A stretch of 64,000 nucleotides of DNA from Massilia sp. Root335 (lineage in GTDB: Bacteria; Pseudomonadota; Gammaproteobacteria; Burkholderiales; Burkholderiaceae_D): contig NZ_LMCY01000026.1 in NCBI RefSeq assembly GCF_001425685.1, positions 277,590 to 341,589 of the forward strand. The letters are read 5' to 3'. This document shows, one piece after another, positions 19,863 to 29,770 of this stretch. The translations under genes and the position numbers were made by a program. Position 1 is the stretch's first letter. Each line of letters starts with the position of its first letter. A model generated the notes under the pieces. It was not told where the DNA came from. It ran no database searches and was given only the letters and a program-made list of their open reading frames with translations.

Positions 19863-20973
19863 AAAAATCATCATGATGGCCGATGCGCGTGCGCCCGCGC
19901 TGGCCGTCCCCGACACGCTGGAGACACCGAACGGCCTGCTCGCCGACGCCCTCGGGCGCCCCCTGCACGACCTGCGCATCTCGGTCACCGACCGCTGCAA
20001 TTTCCGCTGCGTGTACTGCATGCCGAAGGAAGTCTTCGACAAGGACTACGCGTACCTGCCCCACGCCGCCCTGCTGAACTTCGAGGAAATCGCGCGGGTG
20101 GCGCGGCTGTTCGTCGCCCACGGCGTCGAAAAGATCCGCCTGACGGGCGGCGAACCGCTGCTGCGCAAGAACCTGGAGCGCCTGGTCGAACAGTTGCGCG
20201 CCATCGAGACGCCGTCCGGCCGCCCGCTCGACCTGACGCTGACGACGAACGGCTCGCTGCTCGCGCGCAAGGCGCAGACGCTGAAGGATGCGGGCCTGGA
20301 CCGCGTGACGGTCTCGCTCGACGCCATCGACGACGCCGTGTTCAAGCGCATGAACGACGTCGACTTCGCCGTGTCGGACGTCCTGGACGGCATCGCCGCC
20401 GCCCATGCCGCCGGCCTCGGACCCATCAAGGTCAACATGGTCGTCAAGGGCGGCATGAACGACGACCAGATCCTGCCGATGGCGCGCCACTTCAAGGGCA
20501 CGCCTGCGATCCTGCGCTTCATCGAATACATGGACGTGGGTGCGTCGAACGGCTGGAACATGGCGGAAGTGGTCCCGTCGAGTGAAGTCGTGCGCCGCAT
20601 CGCGGCCGAGATGCCGCTCGAACCCGTCGGCGCCAACTACGCGGGCGAGACGGCGGCACGCTGGCGCTACGTGGACGGCGGCGGCGAAGTCGGCATGATC
20701 TCCAGCGTGACGCAAGCCTTTTGCCACGACTGCTCGCGCATCCGCCTGTCGACCGAGGGCAAGCTGTACACCTGCCTGTTCGCGACGCGCGGCCACGACC
20801 TGCGCGAGCTGCTGCGCGGCGGACGCACGGACCTGGAGATGCAAACCGCCATCGCCCGGCTCTGGCGCGCGCGCGACGACCGCTATTCCGAGACCCGCAC
20901 CGTCAACACGGCGGGCCTGTCCCCGCGGGCGGAGAGCGCACAAAAAATCGAAATGTCCTACATCGGCGGATAA
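19855..20973 (+). CDS. moaA: GTP 3',8-cyclase MoaA
   Basis: 372 residues from the ATG at 19855, overlapping the chrA stop by 8 bases. The radical-SAM cluster is CNFRCVYC (Cys48, Cys52, Cys55), followed by [13 protein letters not shown]. The second [4Fe-4S] site is [11 protein letters not shown] plus the cysteine in GKLYTCLF. The C terminus ends in the conserved GG (MSYIGG) that inserts into the active site. It converts GTP to the precursor of cyclic pyranopterin phosphate, the first step of molybdenum-cofactor synthesis. It is followed after 4 bases by the fused mobA-moeA, so early and late steps of the pathway are cotranscribed. Confidence 0.95.
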
Positions 20974-20977
20974 CAAC

Positions 20978-22852
20978 ATGAACAAGGAATCCATCAGCGG
21001 CCTGATTCTCGCCGGCGGCCGCGGCACGCGCATGGGCCACGTCGACAAGGGACTGCAGCCCTTCGGCGGCACGACGATGGCGGCACACGTGCTGGCGCGC
21101 CTCGCGCCCCAGGTCGCGACCGTCGCCATCAACGCCAACCGCAATCAGGACGCGTACGCCGGCTACGGCGTGCCCGTCTGGCCGGACGACACGCCCGACT
21201 ACGCGGGCCCGCTGGCCGGCCTGCAGGCGGGGCTGCGCCGCTGCGCGACCACTTACCTGCTCACGGCGCCATGCGACTCGCCGTTCCTGCCCGCGGACCT
21301 GGGCGCACGCCTGGAGGACGGCCTGCGCGCGAACGACGCCGACCTCGCCGTCGCCGTCACCGAGGAAAACGGCCGGCGCCAGGTGCACCCCGTGTTCTGC
21401 CTGCTCAAGGCGAGCCTGGAACCGGTACTGTCGGCCTACCTGGACGGCGGCGGACGGCGCATGGACGGCTGGTACCCGCAGATCAAGGTGGCGGAAGTGC
21501 TGTTCGACGACGCCGACGCCTTCCGCAACATCAACACGCTGGACGAGCTGCGCCAGCTGGACATTGCGCCGTCCGCCGTCCCGCGGCTGGCGGACGTCGT
21601 CAGCTGCCTGTCGGCCTACGATCCGGACGCCCTGCCCGTGCGCGACGCCCAGCGCATCATCCGCGAATTCGTCGCGCCCGTGCGCGCGACCGAGATGGTG
21701 GCGCTGCGTGCCGCGCTGGGCCGCGTGCTGGCGGCCGACATCACCTCGCCGATCGACGTGCCGTCGCACGACAACTCCGCGATGGACGGCTATGCCCTGC
21801 GCGGCGCCGACCTGCCCGCCGGCGCGCCCGCGCGCCTGCGCGTGATCGGCACCGCCTACGCGGGCCGCGCGTTCGCCGGCAGCCCGGAGCCGGGCGAATG
21901 CGTGCGCATCATGACGGGCGCCGTGATGCCCGCCGGCTGCGACAGCGTCGTCCCGCAGGAATTCGTCACGGCCGACGGCGACACGATGACCATCGCCCCC
22001 GGCACCATCCGCACGGGCGACAACCGCCGCCTGGCCGGCGAAGACCTCAAGGCCGGCAGCGCGGCCCTCCGCCGCGGCAGGATCGTGCGCCCGGCCGACC
22101 TCGGGCTGCTCGCGTCGCTGGGCGTGGCCGAAGTGCCCGTGCAGCGCCGCCTGCGCGTGGCCTTCTTCTCGACCGGCGACGAACTGCGTTCGATCGGCCA
22201 GCCGCTCGACGCAGGCTGCGTCTACGACAGCAACCGCTACACGATCTACGGCATGCTGCAGCGCCTGGGCTGCGACCTGATCGACATGGGCGTCGTGCGC
22301 GACGATCCGCAGGCGCTGGAACAGGCCCTGCGCGACGCCTGCGAGAACGCCGACGCCATCATCACGTCGGGCGGCGTGTCGGTGGGCGCGGCCGACTACA
22401 CGAAGCAGATCATGGCGCGGCTGGGCGACGTCACGTTCTGGAAGATCGGCATGCGCCCGGGCCGCCCGCTGGCCTTCGGCCGCATTGCATCGAACGGCCG
22501 GAGCGCCTTTCTATTCGGCCTGCCGGGCAATCCGGTGGCCGTGATGGTCTCGTTCTACTTCTTCGCCCGCGACGCGCTGCTGCGCATGATGGGCGCCGAA
22601 GCGCCGCTCGAACTGATGCGCGCGCGCTCGGCCGGCACGATCCGCAAGAAGCCGGGCCGCACGGAATACCAGCGCGGGCTGCTCGAGCGCGGCGCCGACG
22701 GCCAGCCGACGGTCGCCATCACGGGCGCGCAGGGGTCGGGCATCCTGCGGTCGATGTCGGAGGCGAATTGCATGGTGGTGCTGCATGATGAGCAAGGCAC
22801 CGTGCAGGCGGGCGACATGGTGGACGTGCTGCTGTTCGAAGGCCTGATTTAA
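20978..22852 (+). CDS. MobA-MoeA fusion: molybdenum cofactor guanylyltransferase and molybdopterin molybdenumtransferase
   Basis: 624 residues. Residues 1 to about 195 are MobA: nucleotide motif LILAGGRGTRMGHVDKGLQP (9-28) and TAPCDSPFLPADL. From about 205 to the end the protein is MoeA: NSAMDGYALRG (about 266), TGAVMPAGCDSVV, SGGVSVGAADY (about 464) and GLPGNPVAVMVSF (about 514). There is no stop or frameshift at the junction, which lies in the LRQLDIAPSAVPRLADVVSCL region. MoeA inserts molybdate into adenylated molybdopterin; MobA then adds GMP. A fusion would allow direct hand-over of the unstable Moco. Fused forms exist in some bacteria, but separate genes are the rule. Confidence 0.93.
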   Translation: MNKESISGLILAGGRGTRMGHVDKGLQPFGGTTMAAHVLARLAPQVATVAINANRNQDAYAGYGVPVWPDDTPDYAGPLAGLQAGLRRCATTYLLTAPCDSPFLPADLGARLEDGLRANDADLAVAVTEENGRRQVHPVFCLLKASLEPVLSAYLDGGGRRMDGWYPQIKVAEVLFDDADAFRNINTLDELRQLDIAPSAVPRLADVVSCLSAYDPDALPVRDAQRIIREFVAPVRATEMVALRAALGRVLAADITSPIDVPSHDNSAMDGYALRGADLPAGAPARLRVIGTAYAGRAFAGSPEPGECVRIMTGAVMPAGCDSVVPQEFVTADGDTMTIAPGTIRTGDNRRLAGEDLKAGSAALRRGRIVRPADLGLLASLGVAEVPVQRRLRVAFFSTGDELRSIGQPLDAGCVYDSNRYTIYGMLQRLGCDLIDMGVVRDDPQALEQALRDACENADAIITSGGVSVGAADYTKQIMARLGDVTFWKIGMRPGRPLAFGRIASNGRSAFLFGLPGNPVAVMVSFYFFARDALLRMMGAEAPLELMRARSAGTIRKKPGRTEYQRGLLERGADGQPTVAITGAQGSGILRSMSEANCMVVLHDEQGTVQAGDMVDVLLFEGLI

Positions 22853-22868
22853 CGTTCGCTTCGCCTCG

Positions 22869-22894
22869 TTGGGTGGGCACCCCGTGCCCACGCG
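22869..22894. repeat. REP hairpin, left flank of the RAYT
   Basis: TTGGGTGGGCACCCCGTGCC followed by CACGCG. The stem GTGGGCAC pairs with GTGCCCAC around a CCC core. It is the inverted partner of the copy at 23566-23593. Confidence 0.8.
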
Positions 22895-22920
22895 GGACGT
22901 TTGCGTCATGCCGACGTTCG

Positions 22921-22969
22921 TGTGGGCTCGTTTCATTTGAAGCCCCCCGGCCTCAAATGCCCACTCTAC
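22921..22969. repeat. Divergent REP-like hairpin next to the RAYT stop
   Basis: Outer arms GTGGGC and GCCCAC enclose a 7-base-pair stem, CATTTGA pairing with TCAAATG, with a GC-rich loop. The tail CTCTAC resembles the CCCTAC tail of the standard REP copies. Confidence 0.5.
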
Positions 22970-22970
22970 A

Positions 22971-23509
22971 TTATTCAAAATCGCCCCACGCCGGATCCGC
23001 CCCACCTGCCCAATCGGCCGGATATACGCCGTCGCGCACATACCGATGGATCGTGGAATACGGCCAATCGACCGCACGCGCAACGTATCGATGCCGCACC
23101 GGGTTGTAATGGATGTAGTCGAGATGCCGCTCGAAATCGACGTCGTCACGGATCAGATGTTCCCAAACCGTCGTTGCCAGATCGTCGATTCGCGATGCTT
23201 GCGTGCGGACGCACCACGCAGATTTGGATTAAGCGCGGCATCCGGCGAAAAACGCGAGACGGAACGTTTGATCAGCGACCAGCGCGTGGAAAAATCGGAG
23301 TCGCCATCGGGCAGAGTCCAGATACAGTGCAGATGATCAGGCATCGATACCCGGGCGTCGATCGAGAACGGACGCGTTTTTCGCACATCATCGATCGCAC
23401 GCCGTAACGACAGCCGGATCGCCGGATCACACAGGATGGGGCGCCGGTGGAAGGAAACGAGTGTGAAGAAGAATGTATTGCCCGTCCGGGCACGACGATA
23501 ATAGGTCAT
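22971..23509 (-). pseudogene. REP-associated tyrosine transposase (RAYT, TnpA_REP), frameshifted
   Basis: The first frame from ATG at 23509 reads MTYYRRARTGNTFFFTLVSF and contains the family's HUH-like motif MPDHLHCIWTLP with the downstream WSLIKRSVSRF block. It ends after WQRRFGNI at about 23153. Shifting frame at about 23165 gives EHLIRDDVDFERHLDYIHYN, then PVRHRYVARAVDWPYSTIHR and a TAA at 22971. Family members read WQRRFWEHLIRDD, so exactly one base (a T before GGG) is missing. The intact protein would be about 179 residues. RAYTs process REP hairpins as single strands. REP copies flank the gene in inverted orientation. A sequencing error is the alternative explanation. Confidence 0.88.
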
Positions 23510-23565
23510 GATCCGGCGATCGTACGCCGGCGGTCATCAACCGAGCAGGAGGCCGGTCAAGCGTA

Positions 23566-23593
23566 CGCGTGGGCACGGGGTGCCCACCCAACG
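23566..23593. repeat. REP hairpin, right flank of the RAYT
   Basis: CGCGTGGGCACGGGGTGCCC followed by ACCCAACG, the reverse complement of the left-flank copy. It ends 8 bases before the rmuC stop codon. Confidence 0.8.
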
Positions 23594-23600
23594 GCAACGT

Positions 23601-24926
23601 TCATTCGTCCGTATCGGTTGCGGTCCCACCCAACATCAACTGCGCCGCCTCGGTCGGCAACGCCTCCACCGACTTGAGCTTGCGCGCCATCTGGCGGCTG
23701 CGCACCTCGGCATTCTCGATGTTCTTGGCGGCGCGCTCCAGCGTCAACTTGGTCTGCGCCAGCACGTCGCCGAACTTGCCGAACTCCGTCTTCACGGCGC
23801 CCAGCACCTGCCACACTTCGGACGAGCGCTTTTCCAGCGCCAGCGTGCGGAAGCCCATCTGCAGGCTGCTGAGCAGCGCCGCCAACGTCGACGGCCCCGC
23901 GATCGTCACGCGCAAGGTGCGCTGCAGGTCGTCGGCGAGGCCCGGACGGCGCATCACTTCCGCGTACAGGCCCTCGGTGGGCAGGAACAGGATGGCGAAA
24001 TCCGTCGTCGCCGGCGGCGCGAGGTATTTGTCGCAGATGGTCTTCGCCTCGCCGCGCACGGCGCGTTCCAGCTCCGCGCCTGAGCGCGCGACGCCGTCGG
24101 CATCGCCCTGCTCGGCCGCTTCCAGCAGGCGTTCGTATTGCTCTTTCGGGAACTTGGCGTCGATGGGCAGCCACAGCGGCGGGCCGCCGTCGATTGAGCC
24201 CGGCAGCTTGATCGCGAATTCCACGCGCGCGTTCGAGCCCCGCACCGTCTCGACGTTCTTGGCGTACTGGTCGACGGTCAGCACCTGCTCGAGCAGCATC
24301 TCCAGCTGTACTTCGCCCCACGTGCCGCGCGTCTTCACGTTGACGAGCACGCGTTTCAGGTCGCCCACGCCCACGGCCAGCTGCTGCATCTCGCCCAGGC
24401 CCTGGTGCACTTTTTCCAGGCGGTCGGACACTTGGCGGAACGATTCCGTCAGGCGTGTCTCGAGCGTCGCGTGCAGCTTTTCGTCGACGGTCTGGCGCAT
24501 CTCTTCGAGGCGCTGCGCGTTGTCGTTCTGCAGGTCGCGGATCTTGGCCTCGAGCGTCGCGCGCACCTCCAGCATGCGCTGTGCGTTCGACTCCGTCAGG
24601 TTCGCCAGCGCGCCGTTCAGCGTGTCGGAAAAGCGCTTCAGCGCGCGCGCCTGTTCTTCGCGGCCGCCCTGCGAATTCAACTGGATCTGCTGGCGCATGC
24701 CGTCCAGCTGCTGCACGGTGGCGGCCTGGTTCTGCGCGAGATGCGCTGCCAGTTCCTGGCGCGTCGCCTGGGCGCTGGTCTGCAGTTCCTGGCGCAGCTC
24801 GCGCTCCAGGCGTTCGAAGGCATGGCGTTCGTCGCCACCGCGCCGCGCACGGCTCAAGAGGACGACCTGCAGGCCGAGCACGGCCAGCAGCGCCAGCGCG
24901 AGCACGATGAATTCGAGAGTCGACAT
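23601..24926 (-). CDS. rmuC: RmuC-family DNA recombination protein
   Basis: 441 residues from MSTLEFIVLALALLAVLGLQ; longer upstream frame is the antisense shadow of the globin gene. One N-terminal transmembrane helix (about 5-22) is followed by a long coiled coil (about 35-170, with many Glu/Gln/Arg heptads). The RmuC nuclease-like domain contains KTRGTWGEVQLEMLLEQVL, WLPIDAKFPKEQYERLL and AILFLPTEGLYAEVMRRPGL. The Asp/Lys of LPIDAKFP resembles a PD-(D/E)xK catalytic site. RmuC limits recombination at inverted repeats, and recent work links relatives to phage defence. Its presence beside a REP pair is probably coincidental. Confidence 0.92.
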   Translation of the reverse strand: MSTLEFIVLALALLAVLGLQVVLLSRARRGGDERHAFERLERELRQELQTSAQATRQELAAHLAQNQAATVQQLDGMRQQIQLNSQGGREEQARALKRFSDTLNGALANLTESNAQRMLEVRATLEAKIRDLQNDNAQRLEEMRQTVDEKLHATLETRLTESFRQVSDRLEKVHQGLGEMQQLAVGVGDLKRVLVNVKTRGTWGEVQLEMLLEQVLTVDQYAKNVETVRGSNARVEFAIKLPGSIDGGPPLWLPIDAKFPKEQYERLLEAAEQGDADGVARSGAELERAVRGEAKTICDKYLAPPATTDFAILFLPTEGLYAEVMRRPGLADDLQRTLRVTIAGPSTLAALLSSLQMGFRTLALEKRSSEVWQVLGAVKTEFGKFGDVLAQTKLTLERAAKNIENAEVRSRQMARKLKSVEALPTEAAQLMLGGTATDTDE

Positions 24927-24940
24927 GTCAGTGCGCGCGC

Positions 24941-25378
24941 TCAGTGTGCCCGATTTCGCATCCAGTCGGCCGTCTGGTAGAACGATTGCATCAACTTGAG
25001 GCGCAGATCGTAGTCGTAGCCGAGATCTTCCAGCGCCATCGCCATGCAGCGCAGCCACTGGTCGCGCTCGGACGTGCCGATCGCGAACGGCAGGTGGCGC
25101 GCGCGCAGCATCGGATGGCCGTAGCGCTCGATGAAGAGGTTCGGCCCGCCCATCCAGCCGGACAGGAACATGAACAGCTTGTCGCGCGAACTGTCGTTGG
25201 GGACGGGGTGCATCGCGTGGATGCCGGCGAAATCCGGCTCCAGTTGCATGAGGTCGTAGAAACGGTCGACCAGTTCGCGCAGGCGGGTTTCGCCGCCGAT
25301 GACTTCGTACAGGGTGCGGGTCTCTTCCTGCTGCTCCTGCGCGTCCTGGGAATCTTGGGGTGCGTGGGGTTGTGACAT
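24941..25378 (-). CDS. Group II truncated haemoglobin-like protein
   Basis: 145 residues from MSQPHAPQDSQDAQEQQEET. After a Gln/Glu-rich tail of about 20 residues, the globin core starts at TLYEVIGGETRLRELVDRFY, the TrHbII signature. RDKLFMFLSGWMGGPNLFIE and GHPMLRARHLPFAIG contain the proximal histidine and the Trp of group II globins. It probably binds oxygen or NO in the cytoplasm. The stop is 14 bases before the rmuC start. An in-frame extension to 25537 runs through two REP hairpins and is not credible as coding. Confidence 0.88.
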   Translation of the reverse strand: MSQPHAPQDSQDAQEQQEETRTLYEVIGGETRLRELVDRFYDLMQLEPDFAGIHAMHPVPNDSSRDKLFMFLSGWMGGPNLFIERYGHPMLRARHLPFAIGTSERDQWLRCMAMALEDLGYDYDLRLKLMQSFYQTADWMRNRAH

Positions 25379-25461
25379 CCATCCATGATAGCGCAGCGGA
25401 AGCAACACGTGGGAAGGCGGTTTGCCGCGGGTCAGCGATATGCAACACGTCTTGCGATGAT

Positions 25462-25486
25462 GGTGGGCACAGGGTGCCCACCCTAC
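25462..25486. repeat. REP hairpin, first of a close inverted pair
   Basis: GGTGGGCACAGGGTGCCCAC followed by CCTAC. Same orientation as the copy at 23566. It lies upstream of the globin gene and downstream of the FtsX-type gene. Confidence 0.75.
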
Positions 25487-25500
25487 TGCGATCCGGTCAT

Positions 25501-25526
25501 CGTAGGGTGGGCACCCCGTGCCCACG
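25501..25526. repeat. REP hairpin, second of a close inverted pair
   Basis: CGTAGGGTGGGCACCCCGTG followed by CCCACG, inverted relative to the copy 14 bases to its left, forming a BIME-like pair. It ends 8 bases before the stop of the permease gene. Confidence 0.78.
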
Positions 25527-25533
25527 GAGGACG

Positions 25534-28065
25534 TCACGCTTCACGAAGGGTTTGTAGCGGCGGCTGCCGCAACACATTGCGCAGGCCGAACCAGCCGCCC
25601 GCCAGCGCGCACACGATCCCCACGACCAGCCCCGCCACCCACACCTGCGGATCGAACGTCCACGGAAACTTGAACTGGTACCTGGCCAGCGCCCAGCCCA
25701 GTGCCGCCGCGCCCGACGCCGCCAGCAGGCCGGACAGGCTGCCGACCAGCACGAACTCGATGCGCTGCGCCTGCGCCAGCTGGCCGCGCGTCGCGCCCAG
25801 CGCGCGCAGCAGGCCCGCTTCGCGCGTACGCTCGCCCTGCGATCCCATCAGCGCGGCGTACAGCACGAGCACACCCGATGCGAGCGTGAACAGGAACAGG
25901 AATTCCACCGCGACGACGACCTGGTCGAGCACCTCCTGCAACTGGCGGATGATGCCGCTGACGTCGATGACCGTGAGATTCGGCCACGCGCGCGTCAGCG
26001 CGTTGGCCAGGCCGATGCCGCGCGCCGGCATGTGGAACGCCGTCATGTACGTCGTCGGCGCGTTCTCCATCGCGGCCGGGTTGATGATGACGAAGAAGTT
26101 GGCGCGCATCGATCCCCATTCCAGCTTGCGCAGGCTCGTGATCCTGGCCTCGACGATCTGGCCGCCCATGTCGAAGCGCATCGTGTCGCCCAGCTTCAGG
26201 CGCAGCGTGCGCGCGAGGCCCTGCTCGACGGACGCCTCGGCCACGCCCGGCGCGTCGTGATACCAGCGGCCCGCCGCGATCTCGTTCGACGCCGGCAGGT
26301 CGCGCGTGCTCGAGAGGTTGAACTCGCGCTCCGCGAGGCTTTTCGCGCGCTCGTCCGTGTACGTGCCGGCCGTGACGGCGCTGCCGTTCACCGCGACGAG
26401 GCGGCCGCGGATCATCGGATACAAGGTCACGTCGCGCACCCCGGCAGCGCGGATCGTGCGCGCGACGCCGTCGCGCTGGTCGGGCTGGATATTGATGATG
26501 AAGCGGTTCGGCGCATCGGGCGGCGTGGCCATGCGCCACGCGGACATCAGATCGCCGCGCACGACGGTCAGCACGAGCAGCGCCATCAGGCCGAGCGACA
26601 GCGCGACGATCTGCACGACCGTCGCGCCGGGCCGCCGCTGCAGCGACGTGATCGCGAAGCGCCAGGCCTGGTGGCGGAACACGCCGCGCAGATGACGCAG
26701 GCCGCGCAGCGCGCCCCAGCCGACGAGCGCGAACAGGCCGAACGCGCCGACGAAGCCGCCGGCAGTGAGCAGCGCGAGCTGCAGGTCGCCGGCCTGCCAC
26801 AGCAGCAGGCCGACGAAGACGGCCGTGCCGAGGCCGTACGTGGCCAGCGCGAGCGGCTTCGGCGCCGCCTGTTCGCGCCGGATCACGCGGTTGTGCGGCA
26901 CGTTGCGCAGCTGGAGCACGGGCGGCAGCGCGAAGCCCACGAGCAGCAGCATGCCGGTGGCGACACCCTGCAGCGCGGGCAGCAGCGACACGGGCGGCAA
27001 CTCGGCCGGAATGAGATTCTTGACCATCTCGAGCAGCACGAAGTGGGCGCCGAAACCGACGAGCACCCCGAGCACGCTGCCCGCGAGGCCGACGATGGCG
27101 AATTCGATGAGGAACAGGAGCCCGACCTCGCTCTGCGTCATGCCGAGGCAGCGCAGCATGGCACAGGCGTCCAGGTGGCGCTGCATGAAGCGGCGCGCGG
27201 CCATCGCGACGGCCACCGCGGCCAGCATCGCCGACAACAGGCCGACGAGCGACAGGAAACGCTCGGCGCGGTCGATCGTCGAGCGCATCTCGGGCCGGCC
27301 GTTTTCCAGCGTCTCGATGCGCACGCCGCGCACGTTGGCCTCCGCGATCCGGGCGCGCAGCCAGCGCTCGTAATCCGCGACCGCGGCCTGGTCGTTCGGC
27401 GATTTCGCCGCGACCTGCATGCGGTACGTGACGCGCGCGTAGGCGTCCACGAGTCCCGTCGCCTTGAGGTCGGCGAGCGCCAGCATCACGCGCGGCGCGA
27501 AGTTGGCGAACGACGCGCCGCGGTCGGGCTCCGATGCGATCAGGCGCGCAATTTTGAACGTCTTGTCGCCCAGCTGGATCGTCGAGCCGACCTTCACCCG
27601 CAGCGGCGGCAGCAGGTTGACGTCGACCCATACCGTGCCGGGGGCGGGCGTGTCGTGCGTGATGTCGCCGAGGGCTTCGCTGGCGTCGGTCGGGCTCGTC
27701 GTGACGCGCATCGCGCCGCGCAGCGGATAGTCCGCCGACACGGCCTTCACGGAGGCGAGCAGCGCCTGCGACGCGTCGCCCTGTCCCGCCTGCGCCATGC
27801 TGGGAAACGTCACCGTGTCGGCCAGCAGCAGGCCGCGCCGGGTCGCCTCGTCGCGCCAGTCCTGGCGCAGCGGCTGGTCGGCGTTCACGAGGAGGTCGGC
27901 GCCGAGCAGCTGGCGGGCGTCGCGGTTCAGGCCCGCGCGCATGCGGTCGACGAAGAAGCCGACCGCCGCCAGGGCCGCCACCGCGACGACGAGCGCCACC
28001 AGCAGGAAGCGCAACTCGCCGGCGCGCCAGTCGCGCGCGGTCATGCGCAGGGAGTGCATCAGCAT
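25534..28065 (-). CDS. FtsX-family ABC transporter permease (YbbP-like)
   Basis: 843 residues. An N-terminal helix (FLLVALVVAVAALAAVGFFV) is followed by a large periplasmic MacB-type domain (about 45-260). Then come two blocks of FtsX membrane segments (about 265-430 and 720-830), separated by a further periplasmic domain. The second block has FTLASGVLVLYAALMGSQGERTREAGLLRALGA, a typical FtsX signature, quoted in two parts: FTLASGVLVLYAALMGSQGE and TREAGLLRALGA. Such double-FtsX permeases work with a LolD/YbbA-type ATPase in lipoprotein, lipid or toxin export. No ATPase gene adjoins it here, so its partner must be elsewhere. It ends 8 bases from a REP hairpin and starts 30 bases after the deaminase stop. 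Confidence 0.87.
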   Translation of the reverse strand: MLMHSLRMTARDWRAGELRFLLVALVVAVAALAAVGFFVDRMRAGLNRDARQLLGADLLVNADQPLRQDWRDEATRRGLLLADTVTFPSMAQAGQGDASQALLASVKAVSADYPLRGAMRVTTSPTDASEALGDITHDTPAPGTVWVDVNLLPPLRVKVGSTIQLGDKTFKIARLIASEPDRGASFANFAPRVMLALADLKATGLVDAYARVTYRMQVAAKSPNDQAAVADYERWLRARIAEANVRGVRIETLENGRPEMRSTIDRAERFLSLVGLLSAMLAAVAVAMAARRFMQRHLDACAMLRCLGMTQSEVGLLFLIEFAIVGLAGSVLGVLVGFGAHFVLLEMVKNLIPAELPPVSLLPALQGVATGMLLLVGFALPPVLQLRNVPHNRVIRREQAAPKPLALATYGLGTAVFVGLLLWQAGDLQLALLTAGGFVGAFGLFALVGWGALRGLRHLRGVFRHQAWRFAITSLQRRPGATVVQIVALSLGLMALLVLTVVRGDLMSAWRMATPPDAPNRFIINIQPDQRDGVARTIRAAGVRDVTLYPMIRGRLVAVNGSAVTAGTYTDERAKSLAEREFNLSSTRDLPASNEIAAGRWYHDAPGVAEASVEQGLARTLRLKLGDTMRFDMGGQIVEARITSLRKLEWGSMRANFFVIINPAAMENAPTTYMTAFHMPARGIGLANALTRAWPNLTVIDVSGIIRQLQEVLDQVVVAVEFLFLFTLASGVLVLYAALMGSQGERTREAGLLRALGATRGQLAQAQRIEFVLVGSLSGLLAASGAAALGWALARYQFKFPWTFDPQVWVAGLVVGIVCALAGGWFGLRNVLRQPPLQTLREA

Positions 28066-28095
28066 CGTCGTCGGTCCTCGTGCCTGATTACTGGG

Positions 28096-29770
<1,675 letters not shown>

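Noticed and set aside
23046-23407. Plus-strand frames over the RAYT
   Set aside because: The minus strand carries the recognisable RAYT sequence in two frames; the plus-strand frames are shadows.
24941-25537. Longer truncated-globin frame beginning at 25537
   Set aside because: The extra 53 residues are translated from two REP hairpins; the globin start at 25378 matches the family.
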